A stretch of 40,081 nucleotides of DNA from an uncultured Bacteroidota bacterium (GTDB taxonomy: Bacteria > Bacteroidota > Bacteroidia > Chitinophagales > Chitinophagaceae): NCBI GenBank assembly GCA_903904855.1, contig CAIVEH010000050.1, positions 1-40,081 of the forward strand, read 5' to 3'. Position numbers and translations under genes: made by a program. Shown piece by piece: positions 8,554 through 16,421 of the stretch. Each line of letters starts with the position of its first letter. The first letter of the stretch is position 1. Below the pieces are notes generated by a model. The model saw only the letters and a program-made list of their open reading frames with translations, had not been told where the DNA came from and searched no databases.

Positions 8554-9504
8554 ATGGCTGTCAAATATAAACTGATATACTTTCTGATCATTTTCTTGTT
8601 CTACTCCTGTGGATGCAACAGCACCGGCCAGAAAATAAATGCATCTGCAATTAATGATACAGCACACGGCAAACCAATAACTACACCTCTGGAAGACACA
8701 CTTAAACCTGAAGATTCACCCAATGTAATTCCCAAAAATATCAATGAATTCCCTGTCAGTTTAAAATTAAATGCACCGTTTAACCCGTTAATAGCATTGA
8801 AATCTCTCTTCCCTGGGCAATATTATCAGGCAAGTTCTTATGGTGATACAATTAGGCTTGAAGCCTGGTCGGTGAAAAATTACCAGCAACAGCAATTCCC
8901 TGGCTGGGAAGACGAGGACCCGCAATTATTCCCATATACTGATGGCAATATGACCTGATATAATGATACCCTCAGGTTCAAAGATGAAGCCGGCATGGAG
9001 AATATCCTGCTTTCCTTTTCTACAAGACATGTTCAGCCAATCGACCTGATGTATTGTGGCCGGTTTGAATGTGCTATTCTTGGATTAGCATGGTTTACAG
9101 ATAGCGCAGGTTTCTGGCAATTAAAGGCGTTTTCGCCCGGATTGGGATGTTATGGCGCATTCCAGCAATTACCACTGATTCGCCTCATCAGGTTTGGCGC
9201 CAATAATTATGGATGCTACCTGGGTTATACCAACGGCGGGGCAGGCGGGCCTTATAATGGCGATCTTTTCATTTTCGGTTTGATAAATGGGAAATTACGC
9301 GAATTACTGACTGTTGAAAATGCCGAACAAAACAATTCCCAGGTCTGCATCTGGAAGTATCATCTTAACAATTCTTCATCTGATACCGGATTTGGTGATA
9401 TATCCTTATTCCTTACGGGAACATGCCATGCTAATTCATCTGATTACCAGGCAGATGAACTTTTACGATTTCCCTTAGCCCACATTGCAGCTTTTGTTAA
9501 TTAG
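8554..9504 (+). pseudogene. Lipoprotein gene interrupted by one in-frame TGA
   Basis: Two reading frames, 8554-8958 (134 codons) and 8995-9504 (169 codons), are in the same phase and are separated only by a TGA at 8956-8958. The 12 codons between the TGA and the next ATG stay open, so reading through gives one protein of about 316 residues. The N-terminus is a signal sequence with a Cys pair near the lipobox (FYSCGC), suggesting an outer-membrane or periplasmic lipoprotein. The stop lies in the context NMT-stop-YNDT; one base change from TGG (Trp) explains it. Either the gene is recently inactivated, or the assembly has an error there. No family was recognised. The gene lacks a visible terminator; 9505-9694 is AT-rich and without a gene. 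Confidence 0.7.
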
Positions 9505-9694
9505 ATGTTATTATTTCATACCTAATTCGTAAAATGTCTGGAAATCGATACTAGTTTATTCGTAAGGGGGTACGATATAAGCGAAAATATGACAGCCACA
9601 ATGGCTTCAATTGATTTGTAGTACACAAAATACAATATTTTATATATATTTTAGCGATACAAATATTGCTTTCTTTGCTCTGTAATTATTGAAG

Positions 9695-9934
9695 ATGCAA
9701 CAATCAGGTTTTGAGCGAATTATAAAATCTGTAGTACACAAACTGGAACTCAAAAATTTTCAATATCTTGATATTGAATTGGTTACAGCCATCAAGCTGC
9801 AATGTGGGTTAGAAATAAAAAACAAGGTTGGTAGCGGTGGCAGTTTCCAATTCAGGATTACAAGGCTCTACCACTTTAGTGAAAATTCCTACCACCTCCT
9901 TTATTCCAGATGCAAGACATTCAAGAAAAAGTAA
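9695..9934 (+). CDS. Hypothetical protein, 79 residues
   Basis: The frame can open at TTG 9689 or ATG 9695; the ATG is preferred. A small basic soluble protein beginning QQSGFERIIKSVV, with no membrane segment and a Lys-rich C-terminus. It runs into a good terminator whose stem starts one base before its stop codon ends, which supports it being an expressed unit. No family recognised. Confidence 0.5.
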   Translation: MQQSGFERIIKSVVHKLELKNFQYLDIELVTAIKLQCGLEIKNKVGSGGSFQFRITRLYHFSENSYHLLYSRCKTFKKK

Positions 9935-9967
9935 AGGGCCCCAATCCCGGAGCCCTTTTACTTTTTT
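9933..9967 (+). terminator. Rho-independent terminator overlapping the stop codon
   Basis: A 7-bp stem AAAGGGC/GCCCTTT (9933-9939 with 9952-9958), extended by two C-G pairs after a mismatch, then a T-rich tail. It separates the plus-strand gene at 9695 from the convergent ahcY. Confidence 0.75.
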
Positions 9968-9991
9968 AATATTTAAAAACCGCGAACTTCA

Positions 9992-10019
9992 GACTTACGT
10001 CTAAAGACTTACGACTTTA
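9992..10019. repeat. Heptamer-period repeat, four units
   Basis: Four 7-base units run without gaps: GACTTAC, GTCTAAA, GACTTAC, GACTTTA. They fill the space between the terminator at 9933 and the 3' end of ahcY. Similar 7-base periodicity recurs at 12395, 12513 and 32331. Confidence 0.5.
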
Positions 10020-10021
10020 AA

Positions 10022-11350
10022 TTAATACCTGTACATATCAGCCTTGTATGGGCCTTCTTTCGGTATACCGAGGTATTCGCTTTGTTCAGTAGTCAGTTCT
10101 TCGAGCATAGCACCTACCTTAGCAAGGTGGAGGCGGGCAACTTTTTCATCCAGATGCTTAGGAAGTACATATACCTTGTTCTCGTATTTAGAGTGGTTCA
10201 GCCACAGTTCTATCTGTGCCAGGGTCTGGTTGCTGAATGAGTTACTCATTACGAAGCTAGGGTGGCCGGTAGCGCAACCCAGGTTCACCAGGCGGCCTTC
10301 AGCCAATACGATCACTTCTTTACCATCTATGTTGTAAAGATCAACCTGTGGCTTGATGGTATCCTTCGTGTGGCCATAATTGGTATTCAGCCATGCCATA
10401 TCTATTTCAATATCAAAGTGGCCAATGTTGCACACAATAGCCTTATCCTTCATAGCACGGAAATGCTTTTCCGTGATCAGGTCGCGGCAACCAGAAGCGG
10501 TAACAACGATATCAGCTTCTTTCACCGCATCAATCATTTTCTTTACCTCAAAACCATCCATTGCAGCCTGCAGTGCACAGATCGGATCTATTTCAGTAAC
10601 CATAACACGGGCGCCTGCACCACGCAAAGACAACGCACTGCCTTTACCCACATCTCCGTAACCACCTACAACTGCTACTTTACCAGCCATCATTACATCG
10701 GTAGCGCGGCGTATAGCATCTACCAGGCTTTCCTGGCAACCATATTTATTATCGAATTTAGATTTCGTAACCGAGTCATTTACATTGATAGCGGGAATCG
10801 GCAAAGTTCCCTTTGTCATACGTTCATACAAGCGGTGAACTCCGGTAGTAGTTTCTTCGCTCAGGCCTTTGATGTGCTGAACCAGTTCGGTGTAATGATC
10901 CAATACGATATTTGTCAGGTCGCCACCATCATCCAGGATCATATTCAGCGGACGGTCTTCGCCACCGAAGAACAAGGTCTGCTCAATGCACCAGTCAGCA
11001 TCCTGCAGGCTCTGGCCCTTCCAGGCAAATACGCCAATACCAGCAGCAGCAATAGCAGCAGCAGCATGGTCTTGTGTAGAGAAAATGTTGCAAGAGCTCC
11101 AGCGAACTTCAGCGCCAAGGGCTATCAGCGTTTCTATCAGAACAGCAGTCTGAATAGTCATATGCAGGCAACCCGCAATACGGGCTCCCTTAAGCGGCTG
11201 GCTTGGTCCATACTCGGCACGGATAGCCATCAGGCCCGGCATTTCGGCCTCAGCCAGTCTTATTTCTTTCCGGCCCCACTCTGCAAGGCTGATGTCTTTT
11301 ACTTTATACGGCAGTTTAAAGTCAATCTGTGAACGAGTCATCGTGCTCAT
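10022..11350 (-). CDS. ahcY: Adenosylhomocysteinase (SAH hydrolase)
   Basis: 442 residues from ATG 11350. It reversibly splits S-adenosylhomocysteine into adenosine and homocysteine in the cytosol, relieving product inhibition of methyltransferases. Visible hallmarks are an N-terminal substrate domain with [13 protein letters not shown] near residue 63, [13 protein letters not shown], the Rossmann NAD-binding block GYGDVGKG at about 230-237, NIGHFD, and the C-terminal PYKADMYRY that reaches into the neighbouring subunit's cofactor site. Length is normal for the family. The frame continues upstream to 11428, but those 26 codons cross a likely promoter element at 11377 and do not resemble the family, so 11350 is chosen. 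It stands alone, convergent with the plus-strand gene at 9695. Confidence 0.97.
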   Translation of the reverse strand: MSTMTRSQIDFKLPYKVKDISLAEWGRKEIRLAEAEMPGLMAIRAEYGPSQPLKGARIAGCLHMTIQTAVLIETLIALGAEVRWSSCNIFSTQDHAAAAIAAAGIGVFAWKGQSLQDADWCIEQTLFFGGEDRPLNMILDDGGDLTNIVLDHYTELVQHIKGLSEETTTGVHRLYERMTKGTLPIPAINVNDSVTKSKFDNKYGCQESLVDAIRRATDVMMAGKVAVVGGYGDVGKGSALSLRGAGARVMVTEIDPICALQAAMDGFEVKKMIDAVKEADIVVTASGCRDLITEKHFRAMKDKAIVCNIGHFDIEIDMAWLNTNYGHTKDTIKPQVDLYNIDGKEVIVLAEGRLVNLGCATGHPSFVMSNSFSNQTLAQIELWLNHSKYENKVYVLPKHLDEKVARLHLAKVGAMLEELTTEQSEYLGIPKEGPYKADMYRY

Positions 11351-11376
11351 AAATGGTTTTATTATTAAAATGGTGC

Positions 11377-11384
11377 CAAAGGTA
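11377..11384 (-). promoter_or_regulatory. Putative -7 promoter element of ahcY
   Basis: On the minus strand this reads TACCTTTG, matching TAnnTTTG, 26 bases before the ahcY start. A matching -33 TTG was not found at the usual spacing. No SAH or SAM riboswitch would fit in the short leader. Confidence 0.45.
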
Positions 11385-11513
11385 CTTACTTTTTGAATAT
11401 CTGTTGTAGCATTGGGTATGCCTGCCACACGAATTCTCTATAGGGGATATGTTAAAAGTTATTAAAGGCCGAGGCTAAAACAATGAAATTATCTGTTTTT
11501 ATAAATTTATTTA

Positions 11514-11521
11514 TATATTTG
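11514..11521 (+). promoter_or_regulatory. Putative -7 promoter element of the membrane-protein gene
   Basis: TATATTTG matches TAnnTTTG and lies 15 bases before ATG 11537, implying a very short leader. It falls inside the frame if the upstream ATG at 11483 were used, which argues against that start. No clear -33 element is seen. Confidence 0.4.
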
Positions 11522-11536
11522 GTTACTCATTCTCAT

Positions 11537-12199
11537 ATGCCTAAATCCTTCTACAACCTAGATGATAACATTGAATTAAATGAAAAACGGCATGAACAGA
11601 TCATTGCCGAATACGATAAAGTTATTGCCAAAATCTCCAACATCATTATAGTTTACACTGCCGTATCCTTTTTTTTCATCCCAATTGCGCAAGACATCGT
11701 TGAGGGCAAAATGCATAATCATCTCTTCTGGTTTTGCCTTATTTTATTCTCAACTATCTTCCTCATTTCCTTTATACGCACTGTGATATTTTTATGGCCC
11801 CGCGATGTAGATACCCTGAAACCACCCAGCGAATACTATACCGGAATTCGGAATAAAATCGAGCCAAAATACACAACCGACGAAAAAGGAACTGACAAAG
11901 CAACTGTTGACATTATTTTAAAATCGGCATACAACAGCGAAATCGAAACAGCCATCAACGATAACATCAATATAGTTCATTACAAAAAAGGATATTACAA
12001 CAAAGCCTTTGCATTCAGCCTAATATCTATGCTGCCATTCGTTGCCTGCCTGTATTTTCACATCATCATCAAGGATGATAAAGTACAAAAAGTGAAAATA
12101 GAAGGCATTGAAAAAACCACTAACTTTACTATTGACTCATCAGGCAGAAAAACAGTGTTGGCGCCGGTAGTAATACTTAAAGACAGCGCCAAAAAATAA
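11537..12199 (+). CDS. Membrane protein with a 2+1 helix layout, unknown family
   Basis: About 220 residues from ATG 11537; ATG 11483 would add 18 AT-rich-derived residues across a promoter-like element. An amphipathic N-terminal helix (NIELNEKRHEQIIAEYDKV) precedes two close membrane helices (about residues 33-52 and 63-88), then a soluble loop of ~70 residues with many charged residues, a third membrane helix (about 156-175), and a C-terminal tail. This layout is reminiscent of small pore-type effectors such as SLATT-like proteins, but I see no diagnostic motif, so that is only a structural analogy. The 61-residue gene at 12205 starts 5 bases after its stop and is probably co-translated. 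Confidence 0.7.
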   Translation: MPKSFYNLDDNIELNEKRHEQIIAEYDKVIAKISNIIIVYTAVSFFFIPIAQDIVEGKMHNHLFWFCLILFSTIFLISFIRTVIFLWPRDVDTLKPPSEYYTGIRNKIEPKYTTDEKGTDKATVDIILKSAYNSEIETAINDNINIVHYKKGYYNKAFAFSLISMLPFVACLYFHIIIKDDKVQKVKIEGIEKTTNFTIDSSGRKTVLAPVVILKDSAKK

Positions 12200-12204
12200 C
12201 GGTT

Positions 12205-12390
12205 ATGAGTATTATCGATTTTTTCACAAAAAAGAAAAAAAAGGCTGTAAAAACAGTCCAGGCAGAGAAAGCTCCCGCCTCCAAATACCCATGGATTGCC
12301 GATGACGATATGGTAACCTCCACCCCTAATAAAAGAAACGAATGGTCGGCCATAGAAAAAAAAGGTGGCACCTCGCTCGATGATAAATAA
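12205..12390 (+). CDS. Small lysine-rich soluble protein downstream of the membrane protein
   Basis: 61 residues: an amphipathic N-terminus MSIIDFFTKKKKK with a five-lysine run, a middle part with PWIADDDMV, and a polar C-terminus with NEWSAIEKKGG. It has no signal peptide. The start is 5 bases after the preceding stop, so the pair forms an operon. The basic N-terminal helix could bind the membrane or the partner protein. No family recognised. The A-rich lysine codon run is a possible frameshift-prone site. Confidence 0.55.
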   Translation: MSIIDFFTKKKKKAVKTVQAEKAPASKYPWIADDDMVTSTPNKRNEWSAIEKKGGTSLDDK

Positions 12391-12394
12391 AGAG

Positions 12395-12429
12395 CCAAAT
12401 TCCAAAATCCAAGGTTAAAATCGCAAATT
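12395..12429. repeat. Heptamer-period repeat, five degenerate units
   Basis: Five consecutive 7-base units: CCAAATT, CCAAAAT, CCAAGGT, TAAAATC, GCAAATT. They begin right after the stop of the 61-residue gene. The spacer 12391-12636 holds no gene; besides this it carries the array at 12513 and the oxyR promoter. Confidence 0.45.
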
Positions 12430-12512
12430 ACCTGCCGATAGGCTTGGTTCCAAAATTACATATCCCTAACTAAAACCTCAACCATGATAGTTTCAACAAT
12501 ACAGTTACCTAT

Positions 12513-12582
12513 CACGTAACACCTATCTCTTATCTCTTATCTCTTATCTCCTATCACCTATCTCTTATCACTTATCACTTCA
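12513..12582. repeat. Heptamer tandem array upstream of oxyR, ten units
   Basis: Ten gap-free 7-base units with consensus CWCYTAT: CACGTAA, CACCTAT, CTCTTAT three times, CTCCTAT, CACCTAT, CTCTTAT, CACTTAT, CACTTCA. The array stops 6 bases before the -33 box of the oxyR promoter. The three identical central units could permit copy-number slippage. Confidence 0.85.
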
Positions 12583-12588
12583 ATAGAT

Positions 12589-12620
12589 TTTGCCTATATC
12601 AAATCAAAATTGTATATTTG
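12589..12620 (+). promoter_or_regulatory. oxyR promoter (TTTG-N20-TATATTTG)
   Basis: TTTG at 12589-12592, a 20-base spacer, and TATATTTG at 12613-12620 fit the Bacteroidota housekeeping promoter exactly. The start codon ATG at 12637 follows 16 bases later, so the leader is short. Its position rules out the longer frame start at 12610. Confidence 0.75.
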
Positions 12621-12636
12621 CAACATAATTCCTTCC

Positions 12637-13599
12637 ATGACCATAACACAATTAGAATATGTTGTTGCCGTGGCTACCTACAAGAGTTTTGTAGCAGCAG
12701 CCGAAAAATGCTTCGTTACTCAGCCCACCCTCAGTATGCAGATCCAGAAACTGGAGGAAGAACTGGGAATCAAAATATTCGACCGCAATAAGCACCCCAT
12801 CGCGGTATCCGAGATGGGTATATTGATAGTAGAGCAGGCCCGCATAGCCCTTGCCGAGTGCGAGCGCATTCACGAACTCATCAACGGCCAGCAAAAGATA
12901 CTCTCGGGCACATTTAAGTTTGCCGTTATCCCTACAGTGGCCCCTAACATACTGCCTGGCTTGCTCGACAGCTATTCGAAAAACTATCCCGATATGCGCC
13001 TCAATGTGAAGGAAATGGAAACCAACCAGATCCTTACAGCCCTGCGCAACAATGAGATACATGCAGCCTTGCTCAGCACACCACTCGAGGAAAACGACAT
13101 TAAAGAATACCCCCTGTTTTATGAGCCCTTTGTGGGCTATTTTCATGAAGGCGAAGTCGCCCTTAAAAAGCGAATGATCTTGCCCGAAGATATCATCCTT
13201 GAGCGCATCTGGATGCTCAACGAAGGCCACTGTATGCGTAACCAGATTATCAATCTCTGCGCCGACCATATACAGAAATTCCAGGCCGACCGCCCCTACC
13301 GCTACGAAAGCAGCAATGTAGAGACCCTGCGCCGCATGGTAGAAAAAAACGGCGGAATGACCGTCCTACCCGAACTTGCCACCCTCGAATTCACCGAAGA
13401 CCAGATCGAAAACATCCGCTACTTCCAGGATCCGGAGCCCGTGCGTGAAATCAGCCTCGTTACTAACAGCCATTTCGTGCGCATGAGTGTTCTCCAGAGT
13501 CTCATGGATGAAATCCTCAAACTGGTACCCGAAAAAATGCGCGTCCAGAAAAAGAACCGCAAAGTGCTTAGAATACAGAGCGCAAAGTTGGAGCTTTAA
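12637..13599 (+). CDS. oxyR: OxyR-type hydrogen peroxide-sensing LysR regulator
   Basis: 320 residues from ATG 12637. The N-terminal winged helix-turn-helix (about residues 1-60) has TQLEYVVAV, AAEKCFVTQPTLSMQ and KLEEELGIKIFDR, typical of OxyR. The C-terminal LysR substrate domain contains the two redox cysteines in LNEGHCMRNQIINLC; with this start they are residues 199 and 208, the same numbers as the disulfide pair of E. coli OxyR. It should sense peroxide by forming that disulfide and activate catalase or peroxiredoxin genes, which are not in this window. It is transcribed alone and is convergent with the response-regulator gene. I see no clear terminator in 13600-13685. Confidence 0.93.
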   Translation: MTITQLEYVVAVATYKSFVAAAEKCFVTQPTLSMQIQKLEEELGIKIFDRNKHPIAVSEMGILIVEQARIALAECERIHELINGQQKILSGTFKFAVIPTVAPNILPGLLDSYSKNYPDMRLNVKEMETNQILTALRNNEIHAALLSTPLEENDIKEYPLFYEPFVGYFHEGEVALKKRMILPEDIILERIWMLNEGHCMRNQIINLCADHIQKFQADRPYRYESSNVETLRRMVEKNGGMTVLPELATLEFTEDQIENIRYFQDPEPVREISLVTNSHFVRMSVLQSLMDEILKLVPEKMRVQKKNRKVLRIQSAKLEL

Positions 13600-13685
13600 T
13601 GGATGGGGGATGAAAAACTAACTTGGAGTTTTACAGATCTCGGTGCAAAACAGTTAAAACCGGTACTTGGAAACGGCCGGATGAA

Positions 13686-14300
13686 CTATATCAACTTGTG
13701 AACGATAGTAAATTTAACGAGCTCTGCTGTGTTTTTCACATCATATTTAGCTAGCATGTTCTTTTTATGTGAAATTATTGTTGTCACATCAACCGACAAC
13801 TCATTGGCTATCTCCTGACTTGTGTAGCCGTTTGATATCCATTCCAGTATTTCTTTTTCTCTTCTTGTAAGCGGTGGCACACCATTACCTGCCGGTTTGC
13901 GCATCGCAGTTGCAGCCGATATGCTCAGAAATTCTTTGCCACCTGCAGTCATTCTTATAGCCTTCACTATCTCATGCCTGTCTGCATCTTTAAGCACATA
14001 GCCTATTGCTCCGCTATCCAGCATTTTCCTGATGATGCCGGGCTGATTGTTGATGCTGAGCGCTACAATAGCAATACCGGGGTACTTCTTTTTAACTTCT
14101 CGGCAAAGGTCTATGCCAGTAGTGTCTGGCAGATTTATATCCATCAGTATTACATCTGCATCATGCACTTTCAGCGCCTGAAACAACGACTGCCCTGTAG
14201 TACATGAATGTACACAATCCATGTCTGATTCATCTGCAAGCATAGACCTTATGCCAGCTACTACAAGGTGGTGGTCTTCAACTAGTATTATCTTTATCAT
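13686..14300 (-). CDS. NarL/FixJ-type response regulator
   Basis: 204 residues. The receiver domain (about 1-120) has the acidic pair E8/D9 (ILVEDHH), the phosphoacceptor D54 in LMDINLPD, and K103 in GYVLKDAD. A linker leads to a LuxR-type helix-turn-helix (about 143-204) with LTRREKEILEWISNGYTSQEIA and VTTIISHKKNMLAKY, the last being the DNA-recognition part. It should be phosphorylated by the histidine kinase encoded just upstream: the two genes overlap by 4 bases (14297-14300, ATGA-type), so they are translationally coupled. Targets are unknown. Confidence 0.93.
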   Translation of the reverse strand: MIKIILVEDHHLVVAGIRSMLADESDMDCVHSCTTGQSLFQALKVHDADVILMDINLPDTTGIDLCREVKKKYPGIAIVALSINNQPGIIRKMLDSGAIGYVLKDADRHEIVKAIRMTAGGKEFLSISAATAMRKPAGNGVPPLTRREKEILEWISNGYTSQEIANELSVDVTTIISHKKNMLAKYDVKNTAELVKFTIVHKLI

Positions 14301-16264
14301 GGCAATGGTATTTCAATGTATACAGAGGTTCCTTTGCCTGGTGCCGATTGCACATCCAGCTTTCCGTTCAGGTAATCAATCCGATTCTTGATATTTCTGA
14401 ATCCAATGCCCGATGAAAATGCAAGCTGGCTTTTGTCGAACCCTTTGCCATTGTCTTCTACAGTCAGGTACAATGTGTTGTCTTTTGCAAATAACTGCAC
14501 AATTACAGATGTCGCAGCAGCATGTTTTGCAACATTATTTATCAGCTCCTGAACCACACGATACACAGTGATCTTGTGAGTATCATTAAGTGCCAGATGT
14601 TTCATATTGGTGCTTTGGTAGTCCACTACCAGCACACCGCTCACAGTTACCTGTTCGCAGTAATCCATAAGCGCCTCATCAAGGTTCAGCTTCATAAGGC
14701 TTTCGGGCATCATATTATGTGCTACACGACGCATCTCAGTGATGGATAGCTCCAGCATATGCATAGTGCGTTCAAATGCGGCATTGTTCTCCGGAGTAAC
14801 AATAAGGTTCTCTTTCATATTACCTAATGAATATTTTGCTCCGGATAATATACCTCCAAGTCCATCGTGCAGGTCTTTGGCCAGCCTGCTTCTCTCTTCT
14901 TCCTGTCCCTGTACCACAGACTTTGTGGCAACCAATTGCCGTTCTGTCTCCAACCGATCAATCTTTTGTTGCTGCAATGCTTTTTCGGATAGTAGCAACC
15001 TTCTTTTATTTATGTATGCCAGCAAGCCCAGCATTAGAGCCACAGAAATAAGAACCAATGCGACAATTAGTATAGTTCGCTCCAGCCTGCTACGTTCCAG
15101 TGAAGCCTGTTGCAACCGGATTTTATTTTCCTTCTCGGCCACGTTATATCGTGTCTCCAGTTCCTGTGTATTTTTTAAAATTTTATCAGAAATGATTGCC
15201 TCATGAACCGAGTCATCAAGGCGGCGGTAACCTATGTACTTTGGTATATTGCCGGCTCCAAGGCTAATATCAGCCATAAGAGCAAAACACTCTTCTACTG
15301 TTTGCGGATGTTCGCGCTTTAATGCAAGACTCAAAGCCTCACTGGCGTATTTATCAGCTTCGGTAAAGTTCTTTTTATAAAAATTATAGGTGGCTTTCTG
15401 TAATAACCCTTCTATGTAACCTTCGGCTCGATGAACTTTTTCGGAAAGGGCGATAATGGTGTCTGCATTGTGCATCATATCCTCATACCGTCCAAGCTTT
15501 TTAAGAATATTGTTAGCATTAACCAATACGGTTATGGCATCGTAATCATCGCCATGCTTTTGGTAAATACCGCGGGCCTGGGAATATAATATCAAAGAGG
15601 AGTCATACCGCCCCAAAAAACCAAGAGCATCGGCTGTTTTCAGCAATCCACTGCACAAGCCTTGCTCATTGCCTGCGACGGTGGCGAGCTGAATTGCCCG
15701 CATGCCATATTCATACGCTTTCATATATTGATTACAGCTACAATAGGCACCTGAAAGCTTACTATAATTAATACAGAGTTTAAGGGTATCACGCGTTTGC
15801 TGCAAAATGGTGTCTGTTTGCAGGTAATAATTAATGGCATTTTCAAACTGGCCCTTCTGCGCATAGCCTCCTGCGATATCGAAGCAGGCAGTAGCCGCCC
15901 CGTCTTTATTGCCGATTTTTTTTGATAAGGCAAGGGCTTGTTCAGAAACTTTTATACAATCATCCAATCTGTTCATTTCGCCTAATACCGGGGCCAATGC
16001 AAAAAGATAATGGAAAGTACCCTCTGTATAGCCCAGTTTTTCGCTTAGCGCACCAGCCCTATGCAGGTACTCCAGCGCCTTGTCCGGTTGGTCATTGGCA
16101 TACCGTTTGCCAATATCTATTAACAATTTTACTTTATTTGTATCATCCTGAAAATGCGTTGATACAGACACAAGACTATCTAATATGTGGGGTTGCTGGG
16201 CTCGAACATAAAATGCCATGCAAAGAAAAAAAATGACCTGTATGCTGATTACGCGAAACTTCAT
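14297..16264 (-). CDS. TPR-containing sensor histidine kinase (HisKA_3 type)
   Basis: 655 residues. A signal-type N-terminus (about 1-22, ending VRAQ) places the sensor part in the periplasm. Residues ~30-350 form tetratricopeptide repeats, seen as regularly spaced A-x3-G/Y helices. A coiled stretch (365-395) leads to one membrane helix at ~398-418. The cytosolic part has the HisKA_3 dimerisation motif LAKDLHDGLGG with phospho-His at H466, and a HATPase domain with N-box QELINNVAKH (572-581), DNGKGFD (604-610) and GIGFRNIKNRI. It should phosphorylate the downstream response regulator. The TPR sensor is common in Bacteroidota kinases; the signal is unknown. It is divergent from the OmpA-like gene at 16422. 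Confidence 0.93.
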   Translation of the reverse strand: MKFRVISIQVIFFLCMAFYVRAQQPHILDSLVSVSTHFQDDTNKVKLLIDIGKRYANDQPDKALEYLHRAGALSEKLGYTEGTFHYLFALAPVLGEMNRLDDCIKVSEQALALSKKIGNKDGAATACFDIAGGYAQKGQFENAINYYLQTDTILQQTRDTLKLCINYSKLSGAYCSCNQYMKAYEYGMRAIQLATVAGNEQGLCSGLLKTADALGFLGRYDSSLILYSQARGIYQKHGDDYDAITVLVNANNILKKLGRYEDMMHNADTIIALSEKVHRAEGYIEGLLQKATYNFYKKNFTEADKYASEALSLALKREHPQTVEECFALMADISLGAGNIPKYIGYRRLDDSVHEAIISDKILKNTQELETRYNVAEKENKIRLQQASLERSRLERTILIVALVLISVALMLGLLAYINKRRLLLSEKALQQQKIDRLETERQLVATKSVVQGQEEERSRLAKDLHDGLGGILSGAKYSLGNMKENLIVTPENNAAFERTMHMLELSITEMRRVAHNMMPESLMKLNLDEALMDYCEQVTVSGVLVVDYQSTNMKHLALNDTHKITVYRVVQELINNVAKHAAATSVIVQLFAKDNTLYLTVEDNGKGFDKSQLAFSSGIGFRNIKNRIDYLNGKLDVQSAPGKGTSVYIEIPLP

Positions 16265-16309
16265 GCTGGCTTAGGTTTTACCACTGTGTATTTAAAAAAA
16301 TCAATGATA

Positions 16310-16317
16310 CAAAAGTA
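16310..16317 (-). promoter_or_regulatory. Putative -7 promoter element of the kinase/regulator operon
   Basis: Minus-strand TACTTTTG matches TAnnTTTG, 45 bases before the kinase start. No -33 box at the expected spacing. The same octamer appears on the plus strand at 16379 for the divergent gene. Confidence 0.35.
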
Positions 16318-16378
16318 AAATTATAGCCTCAGCAAAAATTACCCATTTATGAGGATATTTCAGCCTTTGCCCATAAAA

Positions 16379-16386
16379 TACTTTTG
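16379..16386 (+). promoter_or_regulatory. Putative -7 promoter element of the OmpA-like gene
   Basis: TACTTTTG matches TAnnTTTG, 35 bases before ATG 16422. The -33 box is not clear. The longer frame start at 16386 would begin inside it. Confidence 0.4.
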
Positions 16387-16421
16387 TGTCTGTTATTAAG
16401 GTTCACTCAAAAACAGAAAAT

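Noticed and set aside
8956..8958. TGA read as an amino acid (recoding or selenocysteine)
   Set aside because: TGA is used as a true stop in this window (for example in the DUF433 gene and hicB), no selenocysteine element was seen, and the lipoprotein is not a known selenoprotein.
10262..11332. Long plus-strand open frame (356 codons) inside ahcY
   Set aside because: It is antisense to a fully convincing adenosylhomocysteinase and its translation has no recognisable domain; a shadow frame of a conserved gene.
11351..11482. SAM or SAH riboswitch before ahcY
   Set aside because: The leader between the likely promoter and the ATG is about 20 bases, too short for an aptamer.
12513..12582. CRISPR-like array
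   Set aside because: The units are 7 bases long and directly adjacent, with no spacers and no cas genes nearby.
12652..13269. Minus-strand frame of 205 codons inside oxyR
   Set aside because: Antisense to the oxyR gene whose motifs and promoter are clear.
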